Assembly (NCBI GenBank): GCA_018398765.1
Contig: JAHBMJ010002334.1
Span: 1-20,031, forward strand
Length of the DNA: 20,031 bases
From: Chromera velia
Lineage: Eukaryota; Sar; Chromeraceae
Reading direction: 5' to 3'
Part shown: positions 1-8,470 of the stretch, piece by piece
How the letters are laid out: the number at the start of each line of letters is the position of its first letter
How positions within the stretch are numbered: position 1 is the stretch's first letter
The notes under the pieces: model-generated
The model's input: only the letters and a program-made list of their open reading frames with translations
What the model was told of the DNA's origin: nothing
The model's database searches: none
Translations under genes and position numbers: made by a program

Positions 1-19
1 GGAAAGAAACCTATTGCAG

Positions 20-638
20 TCCATAGCGTGAGTGCTGGGATGAACATGCCATCCACCACTTTTTCTGCCTTCCTCATTATTGTTGGCATTTTTTTAATGT
101 CCATTTTGCAGTTTGGCGAAATCTATTTGTACAGTTTTCTCTGTCTGTTCATGTACGTCGTCTTGAATATGTTCATTTCTATCATTGAGGATGCGTTCTT
201 CACCGAGAAGGCGGAGATCGAGCTGGACGAACTGGAATTTACAGAAGCAGAAGAGGCGGCCGTGCAAGCAGAGGACGGCTCTGGAATGCAGTGGAGGGAC
301 GGGCACCATGACGCAGCGGATGCCATGGAGGGGGGGGGGTATGCGTTGTATGGTAATTCACGAGCAAAATTTCGAGGCTATCATCCCTCTGAGAGAGAGC
401 CAACGAGAGCAGCTACTGCAAGAAAAAAATTTTCAGAACAACGGGAGGCTAGCGAGGGGCTTCTACTCCCCACCGCCGCCGCTGCCGCATCTCCCGGCTC
501 CATGCGAAGGTCACCCCTCATGAGCCCTTCAGCAGGCCCCAGAGGAATTGCGGTCTCCTCCTTTGCCCCCTTTCACCACCCTCCGTCGCACACACCCCTT
601 GGCAATAGAAGAAGTCGCAGATTTAGTTAAGCATTGAG
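20..638 (+). CDS. TRP mucolipin (TRPML)-like cation channel, C-terminal exon(s), partial
   Basis: The exon opens after a CAG acceptor ending at 19 and enters in phase 1; the rest of the gene lies before the window. The first 50 or so residues are a hydrophobic helix ending in LYSFLCLFMYVVLNMFISII, then an acidic stretch. This matches the last pore-lining helix (S6) of TRPML channels, endolysosomal or plasma-membrane cation channels; the pore loop itself is not visible. After the helix the protein becomes acidic and low in complexity. The C-terminus is ambiguous. The straight frame stops at TAA 628-630. A splice from a donor at 352/353 or at 509/510 to the pyrimidine-preceded acceptor ending at 608 gives the ending EEVADLVKH with stop TGA at 636-638. 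The 509/510 donor works only if the G-run at 330-339 carries one extra G. Family assignment is fairly sure; the end is not. Confidence 0.72.
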
Positions 639-648
639 GAGGAGTCAG

Positions 649-1356
649 ATACCCTCTGCAGCAGGAGGTCTGAATGCTCTGCCCCTCCCTGTGGGCTTCC
701 AACGTGCCCATACAGAGAATTTTGATGACCCTACGAGGACTACAGAGGGAGAGAGGACAGCTCCGGCTAGGGGGGTATCGGGGGGTTCCTATCATAGAGG
801 GTCTCTGGGTTTGCAGATGCAGAACCTGCCATCTGACTCCTCTCGGCTTCTTCTGTCTCGTAAAAGGAGATCCAGTGAGAGCTCCTTTGTGATGCAGTCC
901 CGTCTCCATGACTCAGCAGGATGGTTGACCCGGATGGTCTCCCTTGGGGTAGAGAAGGGAGGGGGGTGGGCTGGTGAAGGCAGACGGGGGGGGTCGGGGG
1001 ATAGCGGCCGTTTGAGAGGGAAGGAGGGGAAAGATAGTTTGGAGGGGAAAGACCTTCAGCGTCCTCTTTTATGTGATATTGAAGAAGCGTCGGGTGTCTC
1101 TGGGGGGGCAGATGGAGAGGGGGGTGGGGGAGCGCAGCTTGAGCTCCAAGAAGAGCAAGTGAAATCGGAAGAGGAGAAAGAGAGAGAAAGTGGAGACAAG
1201 AGAAGGCAAGGGGGTGGTGGTGAGGAAGCATTTGAGACCCCCTCACGACCTGCCCAAGGTTTTCGTGGTGAGGAGTTTGCGCCTGGAAATGCATTTCGGT
1301 CCTCTTCTATGGACAAGAGAGAGCACCAGACAAAGATCTCACTTGATAAGTTTTGA
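649..1356 (+). CDS. Open frame, possible further C-terminal tail of the TRPML-like gene or its 3' UTR
   Basis: This is the same frame as the straight reading of the upstream exon, open from just after the TAA at 628-630 to a TGA ending at 1356. The product is rich in Gly, Glu, Ser, Arg and Lys and ends SSSMDKREHQTKISLDKF. No domain is recognised. A phase-0 intron (donor after 552, acceptor ending at 648) would remove the stop and join it to the channel, but that acceptor has a poor pyrimidine tract. The strand is rich in G-runs, which keep several frames open on both strands, so openness alone is weak evidence. It may equally be the 3' UTR. Confidence 0.35.
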   Translation: MPSAAGGLNALPLPVGFQRAHTENFDDPTRTTEGERTAPARGVSGGSYHRGSLGLQMQNLPSDSSRLLLSRKRRSSESSFVMQSRLHDSAGWLTRMVSLGVEKGGGWAGEGRRGGSGDSGRLRGKEGKDSLEGKDLQRPLLCDIEEASGVSGGADGEGGGGAQLELQEEQVKSEEEKERESGDKRRQGGGGEEAFETPSRPAQGFRGEEFAPGNAFRSSSMDKREHQTKISLDKF

Positions 1357-1957
1357 GCCCACCACTGCATGTCCGCCCTCCTTTAGCCTGACATCAAAAC
1401 GTCAGCACTCCCCATGTATTCCCACAGTGCGGCTTCCATCATCATGATGGAGAATGTGGTTTTTTTTTTGCGAGCAACTGGACCGATGAAGACAGATTTT
1501 CTATGAACGGATCCAACAACGTCAGTCTGTTGGACAGACTGATATTAAATAGAGTCTTTCAAAGTGTTGTTTGAAGAATCCAGCATAATACAAAAACCTC
1601 TTTCTATAATTGAAAAGAGGAGATGTGTACTTTGAGTACCACTGATATCCACTGACTAACTGCAACTTTGGATTAACGTTTGTCACAATGTTGATATTGT
1701 GAGATAATTGTGAAATGCTGTGAATAATTATTCCTGTGAAGTATATGACCATGAAAAATCTCTGAAGATCCTTAGCAGCTAGGATCGATCAATTGCCAAA
1801 AATTTTGCGCCATGCACGTACGCGTCTACGCGTGCACGCGCAGGTGCGTGCGTGTGCGATATATCAGATTGCATGGCAGTTCTATTGCGTTTCACATATC
1901 GTTTTATCGAGAGCATATGAGGAAGTGGGGACAGGCAAGGGGGATATAACATGGTCA
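1357..1957. other. Intergenic stretch, no gene seen
   Basis: It lies between the TRPML-like gene and the first recognisable retroelement motif. Roughly 1440-1790 is AT-richer and short ORFs there look random. The missing N-terminal part of the reverse transcriptase would be expected near 1800-1957, but I could not recognise any of it. Confidence 0.5.
1806..1858. repeat. Alternating purine-pyrimidine (Z-DNA-prone) tract
   Basis: About 53 bases are dominated by TG, CG and CA steps, including CGTACGCG and GTGCGTGCGTGTGCG. It is not a clean tandem repeat. Such alternation favours left-handed DNA; no function is implied. Confidence 0.5.
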
Positions 1958-1996
1958 ACCAGTTTGTATGCAGATGACTTCTCCGGGGAGGGAGGG
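1958..1996 (+). pseudogene. RT catalytic motif YADD (fragment)
   Basis: Frame 2 reads SLYADDFSGEG. YADD carries the two catalytic aspartates of reverse-transcriptase motif C, and a following small/Gly-rich stretch is usual in this RT family. No upstream RT motifs are convincing. The downstream part of the RT is in frame 1, so a frame change and an expansion separate the two. Confidence 0.6.
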
Positions 1997-2190
1997 GATG
2001 GGCGTGGGGGGGTAGGAAAGGGGAGCAAGACAGAGGGTGGGGAAGAAGGAGGGGGGAAGGAAGAAGAGAAGAAAGCAAACGAAGAGGGCAGGGGGAGGGG
2101 CGGAGAGGACGGGGGGGGGGAGAGGGGGGACAAAGGCGAGGAGACGAGGATGGGAGGGGGGACAAAGATTAAGAAGGGGGAGGCTTAGGA
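1985..2190 (+). repeat. Purine-rich (G/A) low-complexity expansion inside the RT
   Basis: About 200 bases are almost entirely G and A with short G-runs, placed between YADD and the next RT block (IKKKGEPF at about 2251). Related RTs have only some 20-30 residues between these points, so the tract looks like a simple-sequence expansion or insertion in the dead element. It keeps several frames open on both strands, which explains the Gly/Glu-rich and Pro/Ser-rich ORFs there. Confidence 0.6.
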
Positions 2191-2196
2191 GAAACG

Positions 2197-2895
2197 GCCC
2201 TCGTTTGTATATCGAAGGGGGCAGAGGCTGCAGTGGAAAGCTATACGTACATAAAAAAGAAAGGGGAGCCGTTTAGAGTGTTTTTGAGAGATAGCAAGTC
2301 ATTGGCGGTTTTGAAGGGAGGAAAAGAGATGAAAGAAGAAGTTAGAAAGTATTTTGAGGAGAAAAGAATCACAGTGTAAGTCATGCACAAGGGCAAGAGG
2401 CACTTGGGAGCATGGGTAGGCACGGAGGAAGCAGAGAGGGAGTATGTGAGAGAGAAGTGTGAAATGTGGGAAAGAGCAGTGAAAGCGCTCGCAGAGGCCG
2501 CCGTGAAGGCATCCTATGAAGCATACGTGTGCCTCTTAGACTATCGATCGTTGTCCACAGAGTGGACGTATTTGTTGAGAGTCTCCCCAATCGCGCATGA
2601 AGAAATGGGGGATGTAGAGGTAGCCATTGCGGGGGAATTCCTTCCAGCGATGATGGGAAGACCAGTGGGCCCATTCAAAAGAAAAGTTTTGGGCCTTCCA
2701 ACCAGAGATGGAGGAATTGGAATCATTCCCCCCACAGCAGCAAAAGAAGCTGGAGACCTAACAGTAGCCTCTAAGCAGGCAGTCAGCTGGCTGGTTTCTT
2801 CCATTGTGCACCATAATCTCTTTAAACCTAAGTGCTACTTGAAAAAATATAATCAAGATAATCTCTATGTGCAGCATCGTTTTTTAAGACTCTGA
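2197..2895 (+). pseudogene. Reverse transcriptase C-terminal region, broken
   Basis: Frame 1 reads through motifs typical of this RT group: IKKKGEPFRVFLRDSKSL, then RHLGAWVG, a stretch covering YRSLSTEWTYLLRVSPI, the segment GEFLPAMMGRP, and LGLPTRDGGIGIIPPTAAKE. In the family these cover the end of the palm and the thumb-like region. An in-frame TAA at 2377-2379 precedes RHLGAWVG and the frame ends at 2893-2895, so no full enzyme can be made. Sequence after about 2820 loses similarity to the family pattern. Confidence 0.8.
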
Positions 2896-3224
2896 GACCG
2901 TCTACGTCTGTGGCATAGATGGTCAAAACACCGTCCAGATATGCGGCTTTGGCTTTCAAGACACCGTAAATGATCCACGCCTGTGGCGCGGACTTTCAAG
3001 CTTATCCAAAAATACGGCTTAAACTTTGAAGTGGTAGTTAGGCTCAGGGAGGTCTGTACCATTGCAAGTATGAACGGCATTTCCACAGGGAGTGTGTAGA
3101 AAAAGCGATAGAGGGGTTTAAACAGCAAAAAGCACAGTGCGCAGAAAGAGTGTGGGGGGGGCTGACAATGTAGGTAAGCTTGCAGCCCCAGTTCAAAACC
3201 TGCAGACATGCAGCACAACGTTAA
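2896..3224 (+). other. Unrecognised interior of the retroelement
   Basis: No open frame matches the family between the RT end and the Cys/His block. Around 2900-3010 there are two loosely similar units (each with a CTGTGGC core and a following CTTTCAAG or GGTCAA), suggesting an old imperfect duplication. Confidence 0.35.
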
Positions 3225-3485
3225 AAAGAAGGAGGCACAGGGACGTGGCTGAATATGATTCCAAGGCAGAACGATAACGCCAACCTTTCCCCTTTGGAAT
3301 TTCGTGACACTATAGCTCTGCGTCTCGGAGCTAAGTTGACGGACGCACCTGAAAAGTGTGATAGCTGTGGGCAAGTCTGGAACACCCGACATGCAGAGGC
3401 ATATAAGAGGGGGGGGCTAGTATACAGAAGGTATGATGAGGCAGTGTTAGCATTGAAAGCGATGCTAGAAGAGGCAGGGTTTTAG
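3225..3485 (+). pseudogene. Retroelement Cys/His cluster segment
   Basis: The frame includes TGTWLNMIPRQN, then EFRDTIALRLG, then CDSCGQVW, and RHAEAYKRGGLVYRRYDEA. In related elements the order is a WL..LP segment, F/VRDAL.LRLG, CxxC, then HALxCxxGG...RHNE. Here the second-half Cys is Tyr (HAEAY) and the usual RHNE is RYDE, so the presumed zinc site lacks a ligand. The frame is closed by TAA after EEAGF. Confidence 0.75.
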
Positions 3486-3509
3486 GTCACTCTTGATGCA
3501 GTGATCTGA

Positions 3510-4033
3510 AGAAGGGGAGAGACCCTAGGGAGGAAAAGGTTAGAGGGGGATCTCAGAATACCTCAGCGTAATAGAATCCTCGATATTCGGCTAGCTGATT
3601 ATGACCAGCAAAGCTACCTCAGGATGGGAGTGGTAGAGATTCTTGCAGCATATGAAAGGCAAAAAAATGGGTTGTACTGGGGAGCATGTGTGGAAGCTCG
3701 CATAGATTTAAATTTCCACCGTTGGTGGCCTCTGCTGATGGGGCACTCAGTTTTATGGTAATGGCCGTTACGGTATTGAGAGTGGCAGTCCATGAAATCT
3801 CTCAGAAAACAGGGATGTTGGCAATAAAAGTGGGTGTACCAGGTGCAGTAAAGGCTCGTATGCAAAAAGCGATCCTGCAAGCATCTGTCTACTGCATGCG
3901 GGGGGAGCGGCGACTTCGCAGACAGGCAGTGGAGGGGTGTTTCAGTTTAGTAGGATCGATTGCAGCAATGCAGGCCCCTAGAGACGTGGTGACTGGGCTT
4001 AGGCCCCTAGACAGGCCTAGTATTTGCATCTAA
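3510..4033 (+). pseudogene. Restriction-like nuclease segment of the retroelement, frameshifted
   Basis: From 3510 frame 3 carries RNRILDIRLADYDQQSYL and AAYERQKNGLYWG, matching the D-x-R...D..A.SY segment of nuclease domains that follow this RT. The frame ends at about 3762. At about 3712 similarity passes to frame 2, which reads FKFPPLVASADGALS and then VYCMRGERRLR, the usual C-terminal blocks. At least one frameshift is therefore present. Nuclease activity in the family is from general knowledge of PD-(D/E)xK-type domains; this copy cannot be functional as written. Confidence 0.7.
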
Positions 4034-4078
4034 CAAAAACGATAAAAAAAAATATAAAAAAAAAATCGAAAAAAAATT
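4034..4078 (+). repeat. A-rich tract at the retroelement 3' end
   Basis: A-runs broken by single other bases start right after the last frame's stop (TAA 4031-4033). The position fits the poly(A)-like tail of a non-LTR retrotransposon inserted by target-primed reverse transcription. I could not identify a target-site duplication because the 5' end of the element is not recognisable. Confidence 0.45.
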
Positions 4079-4354
4079 ATCGAGTACTCATATATAAAAG
4101 ACCTGTTTCAAACCGTTTCAGGATCAAAAACAGAATCAACATGATCAACTTTTTGGCAACCGAGGGAATTTTTGAAACATTTGGTTTTCAAATTGATGAG
4201 AAGGCTCCATCGGTGACGTAGCGGAACCTCTAATATCCAACAGATGCATAATTTCAGAAATTTATTTAAATTTTCGTGTTGTTTCAATAAGAAGTTCTAC
4301 GTAAGTCTGGAGCGTTGATACTTACATAATGGCAAATCTCTCTCATCACATCAC

Positions 4355-4816
4355 TCAAAGACCCATTTGTATACCCTCAGAAGGCCTGTTCCAGTCGTTG
4401 TTTGCCATTTCCTGAAAGTGATGGGTGCTACGGCCGACTATCATTGGCACACTGTTATACACATAGAAGTACACCTCTTTTTTAAACATATATGATTCAT
4501 ACGTCGCACCAAGGCAAGCTGGACCCGTCTTTGAGGGATTGACGAGAACAGATAAGAAGTAACACAGAGTGAAACTCGCTGGTCCAGGGACCATCAAGCT
4601 TTACCATCCCTGAGCGGCGAAAGCAGGTTGGAACGATTCCCCTAAGCCCGTTGTGCGGCACGCGTCTACCTTAGACAGAGTCTTTATATTTATGAGTACC
4701 GTTACACTCGGAAGCAGTTTCACTCTGGTGACCTTTCTGTCGAGCAATGACATGAACATTGTTCTGGAGTGGCTAGTCGCTCGACCGGTAGGTACTGCAA
4801 CACATGTGAGATCCAA
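4355..4816 (-). pseudogene. Unknown ORF relic in two parts, one frame
   Basis: Two minus-strand ORFs (4601-4816 and 4355-4597) share a frame and are separated by a single stop at 4601-4603. Together they give about 150 residues of mixed, non-repetitive composition, with SFTLCYFLSVLVNPSKTG and FKKEVYFYVYNSVPMIVG. I do not recognise the protein. The composition differs from the low-complexity ORFs elsewhere, so it may be a decayed coding sequence, possibly from a mobile element, or chance. Confidence 0.25.
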
Positions 4817-6961
4817 CTGAAGAAATTCAAAATCTTTCTTGCATGAACGCTCGCTGTTTGTGCGAAAAGGGACGCTTGACTATTCAGGCTTCCCTAAAAT
4901 TATCATTCTGGTCTGCCTTTTTTCTTATTGAACCTTTCGTCTCTCAGCCATGTTTGCTTTTTTGATGGAATCTCCATAAGGGGGGGAAGGAAAGGCCTAC
5001 AAAGGCCCCACCTCCCTTCTCCCGGGCCCGGCATCGGACACACTGCCTCTGAGTTGAGGTCTCCAAAGCTGGTAAAGGCGGTCACCGGGCTTTGGGGCGA
5101 GACAGTCCGACGCCCCACCTGTCGTCGTTTCCTAGGAGGCTCAATGCTTCCTTTTACGTTTCTTTTTTGATTTCAGCTTCTCTGTTTTTAGCTCTTCTGA
5201 CTTGGTTTGCCCCGAGGCGTCTCTTTTATCTCCCATCTGAAGAAGTACGTGACACAAAGAAAGAAATGGAGTGCTTAATTCCACGTACAGCTAGTCTAAG
5301 AGAGGCCTGATACATTAAATTCATCTCATATAATAAATGAAGGAAGGCAGTGGCAGGGGGGCATCGGGGAAAATAATCACTGCCAGACAACCCAGAGAGT
5401 CAAACATTTATTAATTTTGCAACCGTGTCCCTCCAAGCCCTCGTAGGCTGTTGCGTCTAGCTGTTATTGCATTTAGGGTGCTGGAGTATCAGAGAAGGGC
5501 CCCCCTCCTTGAAGTTCTCGTATGTGTTCTTTTTGTCTGTCTGTGTAGGTGTGCTTAACTTGCCATCAGACTTGGTGGTCGCTTGACATATGAGCATCTG
5601 CTTTTGTCAGACTTTCTCGTTGGCTCGTCCGGCTTGGAAGTCCCTTATGCCCCTTCTTCCTTGGCCTTTTCGTGTTTTTTTATGACGCATGACAGGTAAG
5701 TAAGAAGAAAGAAGGTCATAATACTTGTCTAGACGCCTGATCACGGTACAGTGTGGTCAACCTGTGCATTGCAAGTCTCTTGCAATGCATGACAATCGAA
5801 AAAGGTGGATTCAAGCACGCACCTTGATCTACTTCGCTTTTTGTTCCAGTCCTTCCCCGGTTACTCTGCATTGATACGATGAAGCGCCTTCAAGAAAACA
5901 AGTGGCTTTCCTCTCTGACTTTAATCGTGATTGAAGGAAAGTTATTGGTTTATAATATATTGGTCTCTGTTTACAAACAACCAAACTAAACGGACTTTCA
6001 GCAGCTCACGCGACACGCACGTAGCCAGACTCGGCTGCCATAGCTAGTTACACAGTATTACACAGAGTGCCAGCGCTATTGCTAGTAAGTGCCAGCACTA
6101 AAAAACGAAAGGAAGAAGATCCACGTGGGCGTTAGCAAACTTCAGTCAGTGTTAAGAAATTGCTAATAGAAACTCAAATAGAAGGTGTACCTAGAGGTGT
6201 GCATAAGTCGCTTCAGCAATAAATTTCTTTTAAATGCGCACTTAAAATGCGTAAAACAACCGTCAACGTCAGTTTACCTTTTTAAATACATAATTAAATA
6301 CAAAGAGTCAAAGACATAATTTATTAATAATTTTTAGTTAGGCCTACCGATGTAAATTAGAGTATAATTTTACAACATATCCTCTTGTATAAGTTTAACT
6401 CGCTGAATTAACAACAATTTCTGAATTGAATGAATTGAAATGGCTAAAGCCGGTAAGCTACCACAGTGGCATGACTTAATTAGCTCTGGCCAACTACCGG
6501 GTATGATATGCAATGCTGGTTTATGGACCTACCGTAATGACTCATTCACTACCTTTTGTCAGTAAAGGACCTTTACCATTGGGCTATGATCGATGGGGCC
6601 ATCGCTATTGGGTTAAGTCACCCCAGTGACCTCATCATCATCATCAATGTTAGTACCAGTGATTATCACTAGTATACAGAATTCGGAAAGAATTTATAGC
6701 TTTATATACTTTTTTTGTTAAACTTAAACCTAGACTTAAACTCTAACTTAAACTTAAATTTACTGATAAATCTAAGTTTATAGACTAAATTATAGTATGC
6801 GTACCGCTAGGCGTACCGGCTTGTTTTAAAGCGCTTAATAGTTAAAGTCACTTAAAATACGAAGTAAAACTCTAGTCAATTACGTCAGCAATTATATGGT
6901 ATACTAAACAAGAATTTCATGGATCATTACAGACTTTCAGTTCTACATTAATTTGAAATTC
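4817..6961. other. Intergenic, no gene recognised
   Basis: About 2.1 kb separates the retroelement area from the 3' end of the CLC gene. Up to about 5700 it is of mixed composition with short ORFs that look random; from about 5900 it is AT-rich with almost no ORFs. There is a sharp composition change at 6962, where the CLC stop codon lies. Small features are a hairpin at 5765-5789 and imperfect ACTTAAAC repeats near 6720-6760. Confidence 0.6.
5765..5789. repeat. Perfect 11-bp inverted repeat with 3-base loop
   Basis: TGCATTGCAAG at 5765-5775 is followed by TCT and its exact reverse complement at 5779-5789. A G-T wobble extends it by one pair. It lies in intergenic DNA and no function can be assigned. 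Confidence 0.8.
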
Positions 6962-7889
6962 TCATACAAAGGAAGGTGCCTGTTCATCATGAAGGAAAGA
7001 CCCTTCCTGTTGTTGCTCATCTATTCTGTCTCGAGTCCCCACCGAAACCAGGGGGCTCTCGCCCCCTCCTCCCACAATCTCTCCTGGATCAAAGCCTCCT
7101 CCGCCCCCTCCACCCCCAACCTGACCCCTCGCACCCACGCCCATCCACGGCTCCCCTGTCTCTCTCTCCCCCCTCATCCACACCGGTGCACCGATCGTTT
7201 CCGTCTCCGGGGTCCGACCGCCAGCAGCCGATGGGTGTCCTATCGTCGTCGTTGTGTACGACACAGGAGGGGGAATCTGGGCAATCACCCCCACAGGCCC
7301 CATCCCGGTATCGGAATGGAACGACACTGATGACGCCTGTCTCGCTCCTTGTCCTTTCTTCGCTAAAGACGAAGGAGGAGCCGCTTTCTCTAAATCGTTT
7401 TCCTCCCTCTCTTTTGCACTTCTCTGTGCGTGCAGATCCGTCAGCTCTATTCCCCCTTTCCTGTCTTCCCGTCCCCTCACTGTCGGCATCTCGCCATCCG
7501 ACATGCCCCCCTGTTCCGATCCCGGAGACGTCGCACCACTTCGAATGTTCTGTGGAGAAATGAAGGACATCAATGCACGATGACTTCTGCGTGTGAGCCT
7601 CTCAACCGAGCTATCACAGAGGGAGGGGATTTGGATTCAGAAGGAAGAGCTGCAAAGGCGTCTTGGCGGCAAATCCTGGAGAGGAAAAGGAACAACAGAG
7701 AGAGGGCCATAAGCTTTCCTGAGAGAGAAATCTTGAAACGAGAAAAACGCAGAACAGAAAACTGAGACAGGAAAGAAAAGCTTTTCACGTCCACCCTCCC
7801 CCTTTTGACCCCCACACACCCACATAAGTAACTGACTTCTGCCTTCAACCGTCTGGCCTCCACCTGACGCCGCAATTCCTCATAGTCAA
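6962..7889 (-). CDS. CLC exons 26-27: C-terminal tail
   Basis: Exon 26 (7889-7837) encodes DYEELRRQVEARRLKAE, a charged helix after CBS2. The last exon starts after the strong acceptor CTCCACAG at 7549 in phase 0 and runs to TGA at 6964-6962. It is 195 codons rich in Gly, Pro, Ser and Glu, with an eight-Gly run and SYTTTTIGHP. The tail is probably disordered. An earlier acceptor at about 7677 would stop after 13 residues, so the longer tail is preferred; the composition break at 6962 supports coding up to that point. Confidence 0.8.
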
Positions 7890-8399
7890 CTGACCAGAAA
7901 CAGAAAGAAAATGCAAACACACACAAAACAAACCTTCATTCATTACTTCTCAAATGACCCATTGGAAGCAAATGAGCACGACTGCATGCATGACATCTTC
8001 CGGCAGACGTGTCAGGTTCCCTCAACTTCTTGGCCTCTCTCCACACCTACAGCAGGAGGGAGACGCTCTCACTTGGGAGCTGTCTCACAAGATGCCGTGA
8101 ACAGAGCGCATGCCCCACAGCGTACACAATCAGCTCTTATGCGCATGTGCAAAAAATCCACGCATCACTCACGCAACAGACCTGCTACTGGGGGCGGCTG
8201 ATCCTCAGGAGTGAAAACCCCGAGTCCCTTGTTCGGGTCGAAGAACGATTCTTTCGTCACCACGCCAAGGAGAGTGCCCTCTCGGGGGTCACAAACGAAC
8301 AGCTGACTCAGGGAGAGCATGGTGAACAGAAAGTGGATGCGACTCTGCACGAAGAAAGAGGCAGGCGGAGAAATCGAGAAAGCAGATGAACACCGCACG

Positions 8400-8470
<71 letters not shown>

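Larger units (their letters stand above)
1958..4078 (+). mobile_element. Degenerate retroelement: RT, Cys/His cluster, nuclease-like domain, A-rich end
   Basis: Four blocks occur in order on one strand: the RT catalytic YADD (1967-1978), the RT C-terminal region with RHLGAWVG and LPTRDGGIGI (2197-2895), a Cys/His cluster with RGGLVYRRYDE (3225-3485) and a nuclease-like region with LDIRLADYDQQSYL and a downstream ADGALSF block (3510-4033). This arrangement is known from retroelement polyproteins scattered through invertebrate and protist genomes, with the RT followed by a CxxC...H...C cluster and a DxR-type restriction-like nuclease. The blocks sit in several frames with internal stops, so the copy is dead. 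No long terminal repeats were seen. The A-rich end suggests a non-LTR element. The N-terminal half is absent or unrecognisable. Confidence 0.8.

Noticed and set aside
1779-2165. Minus-strand Pro/Ser/Leu-rich ORFs
   Set aside because: Complement of the purine-rich tract in the dead RT; pure composition effect.
6440-6660. Possible tRNA-derived SINE or tRNA gene
   Set aside because: GGCTAAAGCCGG and GGGCTATGATCG looked box-like, but no A/B box pair at proper spacing and no cloverleaf could be drawn.
7254-7583. Plus-strand ORFs over 6976-7583
   Set aside because: Antisense shadows of the CLC last exon, open because the region is GC-rich.
7637-7689. Short last CLC exon beginning after the CTCTCCAG acceptor near 7677 (ends SSSF)
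   Set aside because: In phase, but it stops after 13 residues and leaves the 195-codon in-phase exon starting at 7549 unexplained. The 7549 acceptor has a better tract; kept only as a possible alternative end.
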